NCBI GenBank assembly: GCA_025331445.1
Contig: JAIWNE010000026.1
Coordinates: 186,001-250,000, forward strand
DNA from: Blakeslea trispora
Taxonomy: Eukaryota; Mucoromycota; Mucoromycetes; Mucorales; Choanephoraceae
Reading direction: 5' to 3'
Length of the DNA: 64,000 nt
Program-made: the position numbers and the translations under genes
In this document: positions 11,356 through 25,617 of the stretch, piece by piece
How positions within the stretch are numbered: the first letter of the stretch is position 1
How the letters are laid out: each line of letters opens with the position of its first letter
The notes under the pieces: generated by a model
What the model saw: the letters and a program-made list of their open reading frames with translations, nothing else
Told to the model about the DNA's origin: nothing
The model's database searches: none

Positions 11356-13156
11356 ATGGACAAGAACGCAGCAGAAAGAAAGAACAATTTCAAGAACAAA
11401 GATACTTTTGGTTCTGACCAAGTCAGAAACCGTAGACAGAAGCACACTGTTGAAATTAGAAAGCAAAAGCGTGAGGAAAACTTGTCAAAGCGTCGTAACA
11501 TGAACCTTCCTAGCGCGTCCATGTCTGATAGTGAAGACGATATTGAAGTTGAAGATGATTTGAGTGTAAGTAAAAAAAAAAAAAAAAGAGAGAGAAAAGA
11601 AACAAAGCGAGAGGAAATCACTTTTACTAAGAAAAAAAATCTTTTTTTTCCCTTAATAGCTTCATACCAATTTGATGACTTTGATGAACGATATTACTTC
11701 TAATGATGTCGAGAAGCAATATGATGCTACTACTAAATTCAGAAAATTGCTTTCCAAAGAAAAGAACCCTCCTATCAAAGAAGTCATTAACACTGGTGTT
11801 GTCCCTAAATTTGTTGAATTTTTAAGATCATCTCATGCATTGTTACAGGTAAGACAACTTTCTTTTTTGGAGTCAACATCACTCTATAGGATGATAAATA
11901 AGAAGAAGCAAATGGACAGTTTTTGATCAAAACAACTAATTCCCCTCCCTTTCTTTCTGCTTTAGTTTGAAGCTGCTTGGGCCCTGACTAACATTGCCTC
12001 TGGTTCCTCAGATCAAACACAAGTTGTCATTACTGCTGGTGCTGTCCCTATTTTCATTGAATTGCTCAGTAGCGAAGTTCCCGATGTAAAGGAACAGGCC
12101 GTCTGGGCTTTGGGTAACATTGCCGGTGACAGTGCTGTTTGCCGTGACTTTGTATTGGAACAAGGTGCCTTGGGTCCTCTTTTGACCATCTTGAATGAAC
12201 AACACAAATTGAGCATGTCACGTAATGCCACCTGGACACTCTCCAACTTGTGTCGTGGTAAGAACCCTCAACCTGCCTGGGCTATGGTCTATCCTGCTTT
12301 GCCTGTCTTGTCTAAATTGGTCTATTCTACTGATGAAGAAGTCTTGATCGATGCCTGTTGGGCCATCTCCTACCTCTCTGATGGCCAGAACGATCGTATT
12401 CAAGCTGTCATTGAATCCGGTGTCTGTCGTCGTCTGGTCGAATTGTTAATGCATCCCTCTACCAGTGTTCAGACACCTGCTCTTCGTTCAGTTGGCAACA
12501 TTGTGACTGGTGATGACATGCAAACCCAAGTCATCATCAACTGTGGTGTCCTTCCTGCTCTCAACTCTCTCTTGGCCAACAGCAAGGAAGCCATTCGCAA
12601 GGAAGCCTGTTGGACCATCTCTAATATCACTGCTGGTAACACAGCCCAGATTGATGCTGTCATCGACAGTGGCCTTATTCCTCCACTTATACACATCTTG
12701 GCTACTGCTGATTTCAAGACACGTAAGGAAGCCTGTTGGGCTATTGTGAATGCTACCTCAGGTGGTCTCAACAAGCCTGCTCAAGTTCAATTCTTGGTTC
12801 AATGTGGTGTCATCAAGCCTCTCTGTCAAGTGTTGATGGGTATGGACAACAAGATTGTACAGGTTGCTCTGGATGGTTTAGACAACATCCTCAAGATTGG
12901 TGAACAAAACCGTCCTAATGATCCAGAAGGTGTTAACCGTTATGCTCTTTATATTGAAGAGTGTGGTGGCATGGAATTGATTCACAACTTACAGTCACAT
13001 GACAATGAAGATGTTTACAAGAAGGCATACCATATCATTGACCGTTACTTTAACGATGAAGATGCTGAACAGATGGCTGATGAGACTCATCCTCAATCCT
13101 TCAGTTTCCAATCTAATGTGGATGTTCCTCAAGGTGGTTTCAACTTTGGTTCTTAA
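11356..13156 (+). CDS. SRP1: importin subunit alpha (karyopherin alpha)
   Basis: Adaptor that binds classical nuclear localisation signals and hands cargo to importin beta. Three exons (11356-11565, 11660-11848, 11966-13156) give 529 aa, as in yeast Srp1 (542). The N-terminal ~70 residues form the basic importin-beta-binding domain ([20 protein letters not shown]) followed by an acidic linker. Then come about ten armadillo repeats, with the recurrent W...N array of the NLS groove visible as [62 protein letters not shown] and [13 protein letters not shown]. The C-terminus is acidic and ends QGGFNFGS. Codon use is noticeably more biased and less AT-rich than in neighbours, consistent with high expression. 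Confidence 0.97.
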
Positions 13157-13664
13157 GAGACTTTTCTTTTTTCTTTATTCATTTGTTTATTAACCAACAC
13201 AAATATAAAGAAAAAAGCCATCCATTCGCATTTACACCATCTGAAAACTAACTTAATCCCTTCACCTTTTGTCAAAGAATTGTACATTTTCTTCAATCGT
13301 TTTTTCTCTTTTGACTGAAAAATTCCCTTTTTTCTTCCCCATTTTTCCCCCATTTTTTTTTCTCCCTTTATAAACCCTATGTTTTGCTTTTTTTTTTCTA
13401 AAAAAAAAAAAATCAAATAAATCTATTTGTTTGACTATAAAAGAAAAAGATTTAGACTATGATTACTAAAAGACTTTGTTATCTTTTTTTTTTGAATCAT
13501 GCAAATAACATCCTTCTAATTCGCTTTCATGCTAGACAAACGCGTCACAGTGGCTTATGCTGTCATTATTTTCTCGGTCCATTTCGACCTTATAATTTTT
13601 TATTTCTTTATTTTTTTTTGGCATACATTTTAAGCATAAACATATCATCTATACATAACTCATC
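13157..13664. other. intergenic, importin alpha to NIP7
   Basis: Contains the 3' region of importin alpha (A- and T-rich, with AAATAAA near 13415) and the T-rich NIP7 promoter. No exon was found. Confidence 0.55.
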
Positions 13665-14444
13665 ATGCGTCCTTTGACATCTGAAGAAACAACAGCTTTA
13701 TTCGAGAAGCTTGCTAAATAGTAAGTTTACTCTTCCATTTGCTTGATTCAAAAAGAAAAAAAAGGAAACTAAAAAAAGGGGGGATTAGTATTGGTGCAAA
13801 CATTAAACATTTGATCGATCGACCTGACGAAACATACTGTTTCCGTCTCCAAAAGAACAAAGTATATTATCTTAGGTAAGAGTTTTGAAGAAACACTTTG
13901 AGCTGTTGAAACTGAAGGAAAGCTGTCTAGTGAATCTATGATGCGTATGGCAGTGAGTGTAGGTCGTGATCAACTCGGCTCTGTTGGTGTATGCTTTGGT
14001 AAATTCTCAAAGACTGGCAAATTCAAGCTTCATATCACTGCTCTCGATCATTTAGCTCAATATGCTCAAGTAAGGATATCGACATATTCAAGTATTTCCC
14101 CTTTTTTTTGGATTGACATTCTATCATAGCATAAGATTTGGATTAAGCCTAATGGTGAAATGCCATTCTTGTACGGTAACCATATTGTGAAAGCACATTT
14201 GGGTAGAATTACAGACGATACTCCTGAACATACTGGTGTTGTTATCTTTTCAATGTCTGATTCACCATTAGTAAGTAATCTAGAGAAGAAGATAAAGAAA
14301 GCATATTGCTTATATTATGCTTAGGGTTTTGGTGTTACTGCACGATCCACAATGGAAATGAAAAAGCTTCAACCTACAGATATCATTGTCTTCCACCAAG
14401 CAGATGTTGGTGAATACCTTCGTGAAGAAGACACCTTATTTTAG
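13665..14444 (+). CDS. NIP7: 60S ribosome biogenesis factor Nip7
   Basis: Small nucleolar factor for 60S assembly and 27S pre-rRNA processing. Five exons (13665-13720, 13789-13875, 13931-14069, 14130-14270, 14325-14444) sum to exactly 180 aa, the standard length of the family. The start [19 protein letters not shown] is the classic Nip7 N-terminus. [17 protein letters not shown] and the C-terminal PUA domain ([17 protein letters not shown], then [14 protein letters not shown]) are clearly conserved. The protein interacts with Nop8 and other pre-60S factors in yeast. All intron borders are GT-AG. Confidence 0.97.
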
Positions 14445-15075
14445 AATGAATAAACTAGTGTTATCATGCTTATTTTTGACAGATCAATTCAAAGCCTGTC
14501 AGCGTATAGATGTGTGTTTATAATCCAGAGTGAGAAAAGTTTAGTTGTAGATCGGTTGTGCAACCATTAAAAATTTTCAATGTTCTAGGTCTCTTTGCTC
14601 CTCTCCTTTTTTTCTTTTCTCTCTTTTTTATACCCGATATTAGAATAACGAATGACTTAAACATTTGAAAAATAAGAGCATGTGACCTTACCTATCCTCT
14701 CTCTTTCTGTCTGTCTGTCTTTGTTCGTTATACGGATGATCCCCTTTTTCATAGAAAGACATTGGCTGGGTTTAAAACCAGTACTTCATAACGTCATGAT
14801 GTTGCCATGACATCAATCAGATGCTCGGGACCTTTTTATTTTATTATTATTATTATTATTTTTCGAAAAACCAACTCTCTCTTTTTTTTTTTGTATTGTT
14901 TTTTCTATCTTCTTTTTTTTTTTAACCCAATTTCTTGACAAAAAAAAAACACCTATTTTATAGAACAAAGGTAGAGAGTGTGTTTATTAAAGCGTGTCCA
15001 ACAAAGACAGACAAAGAGAGGGAGAAACACGCATGGATGGAGATTGATCTATTATCTCTTTTTTGTTTCTTAGTC
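14445..15075. other. intergenic, NIP7 to HOG1
   Basis: Holds the NIP7 3' region, a TTA microsatellite at about 14838-14861, and the T/CT-rich promoter of the MAP kinase gene. No exon or RNA gene was recognised. Confidence 0.55.
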
Positions 15076-16688
<1,613 letters not shown>

Positions 16689-18369
16689 TTTGACAGATTT
16701 TTATAATTTTCTTCTTCTTCTTCTTCTTGTTGGACATACATACATTTTATACTTTCTTTCATTTTTTTATATATATGTATAGCCTTAATTTACCAAATAA
16801 AAGAAAAAACTTGTAATATACACTCGCCTTGATCCTATTGAATGATAGGTCTAGGACAGATAGACCAGCTTAAAGAAGAAGAAAGTAGTCAAATGAAGAC
16901 TAGAAAGTTTCAAGAGTGGCTGACTTGACAGCATGTAGAATGACTTGTGCTTGAGAAAATGATCATCAAATAATCCATTTTTTTTATTCTTCTCAAGCAC
17001 AAGTCATGTCTGAAGACAAGAACAACTGTTCTTTTTTTGACATTAAGAAAGAAACCATCATAAGCAGATTTCAGAATTTATGTTGCAGAAATAGCTCACG
17101 AGGGAATAAAATGGGATCACTTGTCAGAATCATTTATTTGTTTGCTAGCCCTAACAAAAAGGGGGGGGGTTCAGGAGTATAGCACTAGCCTCGTTGATGT
17201 GTCACTTGTATTTAAAAGGTTAGAGCAGTTGCTTTATACTATTGCCATTACACTCGAGAACTTTGTTTTATGTTCTTTATGACCTAAATCACCACTGCAG
17301 AGCAATAGTTGTTCATATGAATAAATAACGACACTACCTATTCCTTCTTACTTCTTCTGGGAAGGAGAATGGTCCTTCAGGTATTATCATTTCTGTAGCC
17401 ATTTTAGATATTATGCATGGACTGATTTATGTAGTGGACACACTAATAGTTGTTTAAACCATCTAGTTACAATCTTCAGTGTCAATCCATTTTTGGTTCT
17501 GAGCGATAGATACACGCACACAAAAAAAAGAACAAGACAAGAATCAGCATCGTACAGTTATCTCCCTCCTCCTCCTCCTCTTTTATTCATACATACAGCA
17601 AGCTAAAATCAGCCTTGATGTTTTGTAGTATCTGATATAACCTTCGTTCACACATAATATCAGCATGAAATACCATTGCTGTCACTTTTATATTGATCAA
17701 ATAACTCGTCTAAATGATGGCTTATTCTTAACCTTGTTACTGTGATCTGTTGCCTTAAACACCAATGTAGCTGCTTTTCTCTTAGGGTGGACCATGTTTC
17801 AAAGTGCGACACAGATATTTTATTTCTTATAGCACAGAATACTTCTTCCTTGCTATTTCTTTCTTGTTTTGCTAGTTGTCTGATTTGAATTGTTCTTAAG
17901 GGCTTTTTCTTTTGATTTGTGTTTTACAAAGGCTTCTTTTTCCCCAAAAAAAAAACTAAAAAGAAACACCTAAACTTGATGTTGATAAACTGTTTCACAA
18001 AGCATATTGACCAATACTTTTCAGACAGTAAAGAATCAAGAAATTTACTCGAGATCTTGTCTTTAGCTTACCAATCAAACCATCTAGTTGACTTTGTGTT
18101 CCTTTTTTATTCTATTAGGAATAAGAGTTATATTAGGTAAACTATGACTAAAAAAAAAAGTATGCTTGTATAGCTTAAGCTTTTAGCCAATCACACTTGC
18201 CAATTTAGTGTTTGCAATTTGTTCCTGACTATTTTTTTTTTTTTGATTAAACATGCTCCGAATAAAAAATGAAAAATAAAGCAAAAAAAAAAAAAAAAGG
18301 TTAAAGAGCTTACTTTGGCGCGCTTTTTTTTTCTTCTCTCTTTTTCACTTTCTTCTCTCTTTTATTATT
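16689..18369. other. intergenic, HOG1 to Sel1-repeat gene (1.7 kb)
   Basis: Contains the HOG1 3' end (CTT repeat, then AATAAA near 16796), a perfect 18-bp inverted repeat (16940-17007, listed separately), a short CTC-rich tract near 17565-17580, and T-rich DNA before the next ATG. I assembled no gene. Confidence 0.5.
16940..17007. repeat. perfect 18-bp inverted repeat (hairpin)
   Basis: Arms 16940-16957 (ATGACTTGTGCTTGAGAA) and 16990-17007 are exact reverse complements, separated by 32 bases. Transcribed on either strand this would fold into a 68-nt hairpin. It lies about 250 bp past the HOG1 stop. It could be a solo palindromic mini-element, a transcript structure or a small-RNA precursor; nothing in the sequence decides. 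Confidence 0.7.
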
Positions 18370-19750
18370 ATGTGGGAATCCAATCCAGCTTTTCAGAAAG
18401 AGCTTGAAAATATACCCGAAGAACTTCATTTGATTCACTGTGTTCAAATCCTAGAGCACTCTCGAGACAAAGATGAAAATAACGAAGCACTTTGTTACAT
18501 TCGTTCCCGAGCTGCAACCAATGACGATACAGAGGCAAAGACAAAGCTAAGCATTCTCTTCAGCTCAGAAGAACCTCTTCCTATACTTGTTCCCGACCCA
18601 AAAGAAGCCAGTCTTTGGTCTCGTAGTATTTTCGATAAACAACTCGCACACGCACTTCAGTTATGTGCACCTATCTTTGCCACCACCGATAGTCTAAGTA
18701 CACTAGAGTTTATTGACTCCATGACAAGAAACGAAGGAACAGATACCTATTTGTTCTATTTGGGCGGGTTACTCTATACAAAGGGTATTGGATTTCCACA
18801 GGATATACAACATGGTGTTCGACTATTAAAGCATGCAGCTGGAGAAGGTCGCTTTGCAGAAGCGGGGTGTGAACTAGGTAGAATCTATGGTGATCGATAC
18901 AGTTATTCGTTCCATCAGTCAGATGAAGCCATGCATTGGTTTCATCGTGCATTTGAATGTGGATCCACACAGGCTGTGGTCGATCTGGCCTATGGGTTCT
19001 TTGAAGGCAGTCCAGAGGTACCCAAGGACGATGAGAAGGCCATGCGATATGCCAAAGATGGTGCTCTCCTGAACGATAAATACTGTCAATACATTGTGGG
19101 GCATCTCTATCTGAAGGGTCGAGGGGTAGAGAAAGATGTAGAAGAGGCTGTTAAATGGTTACATGCATCTGCTCAACAAGGATTTGCTGTGGCCCTGGAG
19201 GAAGAGACGGCTGTGTACATGTATGGTGATGGCCCTATTAAGCAGAACTATGAAAAAGCTTATCAATGCTGTACACAGAGTATGGCTGCCAATATACCCT
19301 TTTGTCAAGCTAGATTAGGAGACATGTATAGAAATGGTTGGGGTATCCAACAGAATTATGCTAGAGCCTTTGAATGTTATCAGAGTGCTGCTAGTCAAGC
19401 AGATGCACCTTTTCCTTATGCACAACATATGTTGGGTGAAATGTAAGTGAGACTTCAAAATCCTTTTTCAGATAGAGTTTATGTTGATCATCTGAAAACA
19501 CATCTATGCTAGGTTTCTTTATGGTGAGGGTGTGCCTCAAGATATGGCAGTAGCCAAAGAATGGTTCCAGATTGCTTCAACGCAAGGATATGAGCCTTCT
19601 TTAATTAAACTGCAACATATTGAAGCATTAGAAGGTACTTCTGCCCTTCAACAGCAACGACAACAGCAAGAAGAAAAAGCACCTGAACCAGCACAAGAAA
19701 AACGATCCAGTCGATGGTCATTAAATTTCTTTAATAACAAAAAAAAATAA
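18370..19750 (+). CDS. Sel1-repeat (TPR-like) protein
   Basis: Two exons (18370-19442, 19513-19750) give 436 aa. Residues from about 130 onward are a series of Sel1-like repeats, each near 36 residues, with the A..G....LG.(L/I)Y..G.(G/V)..D...A..W...A pattern. Examples are YIVGHLYLKGRGVEKDVEEA, ARLGDMYRNGWGIQQNYARA and FLYGEGVPQDMAVAKEWF. Such repeats form helical scaffolds for protein complexes, for example in Hrd3/Sel1 and Chs4. There is no signal peptide or membrane segment, so it is probably cytosolic. The N-terminal ~120 residues are not recognised. The C-terminus has a Gln-rich run and a basic end. No specific orthologue can be named. Confidence 0.85.
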
Positions 19751-19823
19751 AAAAAAGACGCTAATATATTATGCTTCAGCTAAATGTCGTTTTTTTTTTC
19801 TTCTTCTTCCTCTTTGAAAAAGA

Positions 19824-22301
19824 ATGGAAGCGTTTATTGCACACCAAATAAAACTTATTGAAAAGGAACGAGAAGTGGATGTAGAAGACACACTCAAGTT
19901 ATTATCAGCTTATTCACCTACGCAACTACAAAGACGAGGTGTCGCACTTGTTAACTTGAAGATCACAGGTAGATTTCTCTCATAAAAGCTGACTTGAGCA
20001 TGTCTAAAGAGGGAGGGAACTTACTTAAATCACTTCTTTCTCTCTTTCCTCATGCTGAAGGCATGAGAACAGGTCTCGGTGGCAAAAGGTAAAAAAAAAG
20101 AAAAAGAACACATAATTTACCTCTACGACTAAAGAAAATAAAATACAAAGTCTAGTTGATCTTGAGTTGGCCAATCCCAACATTATACCACCCGTCTTAC
20201 CAACCCACAAGATCACAACAGGCGATATTGTCGGTCTAGATGAATATAAAAAGGACACCAAGAAACAACCTCGGTGGTCGGGTGTAGTCGTGCGAGTGAC
20301 AGACACCAAGATCATATTGGCTCTTCAGGAAATGGAAGAATTCCCGACAGAAGTACAGGAACGGTGTCAGATTGTCAAACTGGCCAACAGTATTACTTAT
20401 GAGCGTATGTTGAAAGGATTAGAGCAGTTGCAGAAACGATGTGAAGAAGGAGGATCGAACCTGATCCATGTCTTATTTGGCCAGACAACACCTTCTTCTT
20501 TACCCTCTCAACCTCAGACTATTGATTTCTTTGATGAGACTTTGAATGCATCTCAAAAGGAGGCAGTTCAATTTGCATTAAATGCACCTGAAATTGCATT
20601 AATTCATGGTCCTCCAGGTGTAAGAAGCCCCGCCCCCCTTTTTTTTTAGAAAGAAAAAGCGAATGTCTTTATTTACTTTATCTATAGACAGGCAAGACAT
20701 ACACTTTAGTTGAAATTATTCGACAACTCTCGGTGGTTCAAAACAAAAAAGTACTTGTATGTGGACCTTCCAATATATCCGTAGGTAAAGAAAGAAATAA
20801 AGCACATTGCTACCCGGAAAAAGCAAAGCTAAATTCCTCCTTTTTTTAGATAACTTAGTAGAGAGATTATCTCCTCATCGACTTCAGGTTGTACGTGTAG
20901 GTCATCCAGCTCGTGTATTACCTTCTGTGGTAGATCATACATTGGATGTCATTACACGTACCTGTGATTCTGGTAAAATCGTAGCTGATGTACGCAAGGA
21001 AATGGATGAAACACTAGCCAAAATCAGAAAATCCAAGAATCGATCTGAGCGAAGAAATATGTATGGGCTGGTAAAAGAACTTCGAAAGGATTATCGTATA
21101 AGAGAAAGAAAGGTAGTAGATGATGTGCTGAATCATGCACAAGTCACTGTCTCCACATTGAACGGGTAAGCAATAGAAAAAATAGACATGTTTCGTGAAT
21201 CGCTTATGTTAGTTATTCATTAGAGCAGGAAGTAGAAATATGATGCACAAGGAATTTGATGTGGTCATTATTGATGAAGCTACTCAAGCCTTAGAAGCAG
21301 AATGTTGGATTGCTCTATTGAAAGCCAAAAAAGCCATTTTGGTATGTCATGTTCAGCTGGATTAAAAGAAGAGAGAGAAAGACTAATTTCTTTACCTTTT
21401 AAAAGGCAGGAGATCATTTGCAATTACCTCCTACTGTCAAGACACCTATTCAACAACGAAAAGATGGCCAGAAAAAGGCAAAAAAACCGGGCCTTTCAAC
21501 TGACACAGATTTAACAACGACTTTGTTTGATCGTCTGTTGAGTCTGTATGGAAATCAAGTAAAACGCATGCTATTAGTTCAATACCGTATGCATCAAAAC
21601 ATCATGGAATTTAGCTCAAAGGAGCTTTACGAGGACAAGTTGGTAGCTGACTCAAGTGTGGCTACACATGTATTGGCTGATTTACCCGATGTAGAGGACA
21701 CAGAGAATACAACAGTACCTCTTGTCATGCTAGATACAAGTGATACAGGTCTTGCTCATGAAATGACAGGAGAAGATGATCAGGAAGAACAGAGTAAATC
21801 CAATGAACTTGAGGTTGAATTGGCACTCTCTCATGTACGTAGCTTATTAGAGGAAGGTCTTTCTCAGGATCAGATTGGTGTCATCACTCCTTATGCTGCT
21901 CAAGTAGCCAAACTGAAGCGAGATATCCGTGAACAATTTCCGGACATTGAAATCGGTACCGTGGATGGATTTCAAGGAAGAGAGAAAGAGGCCATCTTGT
22001 TATCCCTTGTTCGATCGAATGAGACAGGTGAAGTTGGCTTTTTAGCAGAGAAAAGAAGACTTAATGGTAAGAAAATTTGGAAATGCAAATGGCTGTAGAG
22101 ACCCTCATCTTTTTTTTTCTTGTAGTGGCCATGACTAGAGCCAAACGGCATTTATGTGTTATTTGTGATTCCGAGACTTTGTTGGGAACAAAAGGTGGCA
22201 ATAACTCAGTCCCTCGTTACGACGGAGGGTTCCTGAAGCGATGGATGGAATATCTAAGTGAATCATCCGATTTACGTTATAGCGAATTCATTACTGGTTG
22301 A
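19824..22301 (+). CDS. HCS1: SF1B DNA/RNA helicase, Hcs1/IGHMBP2 family
   Basis: Upf1-like 5'-3' helicase; yeast Hcs1 co-purifies with DNA polymerase alpha and human IGHMBP2 acts in translation. Eight exons: 19824-19968, 20061-20088, 20151-20619, 20688-20784, 20850-21165, 21224-21341, 21406-22066 and 22126-22301. They give 669 aa (yeast Hcs1, 683). Motifs in order: the 2B/1B beta-barrel region near the N-terminus, Walker A GPPGTGKTYT split across the exon 3/4 junction, DEAT ([10 protein letters not shown]), [42 protein letters not shown] and [13 protein letters not shown]. The R3H and zinc-finger tail of animal IGHMBP2 is absent, as in yeast Hcs1. Confidence 0.93.
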
Positions 22302-22541
22302 GGCATAACAAAACATTCTTAAAGTAACATCCATTCATCATCTTTGGTATAATTTATTGTTTCAATATTAATTATTGGAAGTGTGTGTGTGTGTGTGCTT
22401 TTTGCTTTGTTTATTTGGAAAAGAAAGGCGCTTTAAAGAGTGAGAGTACCTGTCATAAAAATTTTAAGCTGCGTTATAAAAAAAGCACCTACAATTTTTT
22501 TTCTCTTTCTTTTTTTCTTTTTTTTTTCATATCAAAGTTTC

Positions 22542-24483
22542 ATGTCAACTCAACAACAACAACCACAGCAGGCACAAAAGAAGGCAATTCATGCGCCACC
22601 CACCCCAAAGCAAGACATAACAACAAAAGAATTTGCAGACGTAAAACTTGATATTTGTCTCAAGTAAAGAAAAACATTATTTCAAAAAAAAAAAAACTTT
22701 TCTTATAAAGCTATTATCTAGGTCTATCTACAGTTGTACGCGTATATCCACTGAATTAGATGCGTTAAAAACCAAATTACAAAGCTTGACTTCGATTCGA
22801 CAAGCCTTGAGCAATGATAGCAATCGACCTGTAACTGCTTTGGAAACTATGAGTAAACAAAGATACTTTTATCACACAATTTCAAAGTCTAATTTTGATG
22901 ATCGCATCTAGACAACACAATCAATGAACTTGAATCGGATATAGAGAAAAAGACCAAAGAGTAAGCATAAAGCAAGAAAGAAAAAAGCGAGTCTGTCATT
23001 GATTTACAAGCCCTCCCTCTCCTTTATTAGAATGAAACAAATAGAACGATTAGTGATTGATGGATTTCAAGATATCATTTCAAGAATCGGACAAGAGACA
23101 GATGAGAAGGTATCTCAGGTTTCGTCTGCTATTACTAAAGCATTAGAGAAATTTGGCAAATCAATCACAGAAAGACTCAACAGCAAGCTGAATGAGACTG
23201 AGAAGGCAATTGAAAGTGTCAAAAAGAACAAGATGAACATGTCCGAGAAAGAAGTGATTCATAAGGAAATTGAATCCTTTAGAACTTCCGTGATTGAATC
23301 ACAACGAAAGACATTCAATACCATCTACACCGAAATGACCACTCAATTTCGTCAAGCAACTGAACAAAGCGAGAAGTCCTTGAAGCAACTCAACTATGAC
23401 ACCATCACTGCCAGTGTTCAGTCCAAAGTGATGGCTCAGTTGGACTCTAAACTAAAGGAGAACCTGGACCAACTCAAGAAGGAGAACGCACAGCTGATAC
23501 AACAACATCAAGAGAATGACAGCAAACTATCGGCCAAGATCACGGAAGCAGTCTCTAAGCAAGTGAAACAACAGATCAACCAAGACAATCTTAAAAACAC
23601 ATTGACTCAATTACCAGAATACCAGTCTCTCCTAAGCATGCGCGATACACTCCGACAGAACCCAGTGGCCCTTCAAAAGACAGAGGGGACAAGCTCAGCT
23701 GATCTGAAGGCCGTGCTAGCGTCTGTCAATCGATTATCGGAAGAACTGACTGAGCTAAGACAAAGAACCAACTCAACACGTACGATTGTAGATGCCCTCA
23801 AAGACACTTCTCCCGAGACGCCTAAGGATGTTGATTTTAAGGCAGCCGTTAAGCATATTCAAGAAATGGAACGCGAAGTATCGACTATCTATAGCAATAT
23901 CAAAATGATGGAAACAGCAGTTGATGCCAAGTCCAAATTGATTGAAGAAACGGCTGATCAGCTGCAACAACCTCCTCAGGCTGGTTCGGGCTCAAGAAAG
24001 CGACCAAGGCTAGATGGTGAGGGAGAGAATGCATCAGAAGATGTTACTGTTCTTTTGAATCGATTGTCAGAATTGGAAAATAAGCATCAAAAGTTACTTG
24101 ATTTCATTCTTCAATGTAAAGATACAGTATTAGATGACATGTTTCCTACACGACTCCAGGCAGCTATGAAGAAGATTGAACAAGTCTTGGTGTATGTAAT
24201 GAACTGTTTTTGTGTGCCTTAAGGGAAAATGAACTCATTGCTTTTTCTTGTTATTAGTAACCATGAGACGTTTATTGCTTATTTGATTGATCCTTTTGCT
24301 ACTTCGAAAAAAGTAGAAAAGACAAGTATTGATTTCGCTCAAGAAACAAGCATGTTGACACCTGCTATGCTGGATGCTATCACACAACTTGTAAAAAAGA
24401 CAGCTCAAGATGTTTCTGCACCATTACAGAAACGAATTAAACAACTTGAGGAAAAATTGGACAGCCAAACTGCAAATCAATAG
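22542..24483 (+). CDS. unrecognised coiled-coil protein
   Basis: Five exons (22542-22663, 22722-22852, 22912-22960, 23031-24191, 24258-24483) join in frame to 562 aa. I do not recognise the family. The N-terminus is Gln-rich and low-complexity (MSTQQQQPQQAQKK). From about residue 85 to the end the protein is nearly continuous charged helix with heptad-like spacing and many Lys/Glu/Gln, including KSITERLNSKLNETEKAIES and LKENLDQLKKENAQLIQQHQ. A basic cluster SRKRPR near residue 425 looks like a nuclear localisation signal. The C-terminus is another short coiled coil (PLQKRIKQLEEKLDSQTANQ). A nuclear or spindle/nuclear-pore structural role is a guess from composition only. The donor at 22853 (GTAAAC) is less certain than the others. 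Confidence 0.8.
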
Positions 24484-24803
24484 TCCTTTTTTTTTTATTA
24501 TTAATTATGTGTATTGTTTTTTATTTTTATTGTTTGAAGAAAAAGCATGTTTTGTCTTGTTCATAACTTGTCTTTAGCCATAAAGTATTATATTTTTTTA
24601 AAAAAGAAGAAGCTATTGATTGGCATGGTTGATCTGCATACAGAGAGAAGAGGCTGGTTTTTAAAACTCAAATGTTAACGTCATCAAACTTGCTTCAGTC
24701 ACACATTAACTTTGGAATCAACTGATTTTTTTTTTGGCAGGCGTCAATAGTCAAAATATACTCCCCTCTCTTCTCTTTTTTTTTTTATTAGTCAATTATT
24801 ATA
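24484..24803. other. intergenic, coiled-coil gene to COX4
   Basis: 3' region of the coiled-coil gene and the T-rich promoter of COX4. Nothing else was recognised. Confidence 0.5.
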
Positions 24804-25617
24804 ATGCTTGCCCTTCGTCGTGCTGCTATTAAGGCTGCTCCTCTTGCCACCCGTGCTTCCGTCAGACCTTTCTCTGTCTTGGGTGCTCGTTTCTGTAATT
24901 ATTTTTTCATTTAGATATACAGCCTGATTGAATTTAAAGAGATGGAATAATTGAGAAAAGAGAGCGAGAAAATGAAAGCAAGCGAGACAAAGTATAGTTG
25001 AGAATTTTTTCTTCTGTTCTTTTGACAGCAATCAATGTACACAGCAATAACAGCTTAAAGAAACACTCAACGAGATGCATCAACAGCAAACAACAATTCT
25101 CTTTTTTTTTTTCTCATCTCTTTGATTTCATTCAGGACATTATGAATCTCGAAGCTACTTGAAACTCATATTTTCTTTTTCTTTTGTAACGAATAGCTGG
25201 TGCTGTCGGTCACAATGTCGAATCTAGCTTGGGTCCCGGTGGTAAGGCTGGTGAAATCCCCACTGATCTTGAGCAAGCCACTGGTTTGGAACGTGCTGAA
25301 TTGCTCCTTAAGCTCCAAGGCAAGGAACTCTTTGACATGGAACCTTTGGACATGACCCACAAGGGTACTCCCAAGAGCCCCATCGTTGTTAAGTCTCACG
25401 ATGCTATTCGTCAAATTGGTTGTACCGGTAAATAGAGAGAAAGTAACACATTTATACATAGTCAATAATTGACCTTTTGATTTTAGGTTATCCTGTTGAA
25501 TCCCACGATGTTATCTGGATCAACTTGGACAAGTCTCACGAACATGACCGTTGTCCTGAATGTGGTTCCGTTTTCAAGATGGACTTTGTTGGTTCCGAAG
25601 AAGAACACCACCATTAA
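24804..25617 (+). CDS. COX4: cytochrome c oxidase subunit 4 (zinc-binding; mammalian Vb)
   Basis: Nuclear-encoded subunit of respiratory complex IV on the matrix side. Three exons (24804-24894, 25197-25427, 25487-25617) give 150 aa. The first exon encodes a typical presequence rich in Arg/Ala/Ser (MLALRRAAIKAAPLATR). The mature part has GPGGKAGEIPTDLEQATGLE and the metal site formed by Cys/His in IGCTGYPVESHDVIW and RCPECGSVFKMDF, as in the family. The C-terminus EEEHHH matches fungal Cox4. The first intron is 302 bp, long for this window. Codon bias is strong (GGT/GTC/AAG-rich), as for importin alpha, suggesting high expression. Confidence 0.95.
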
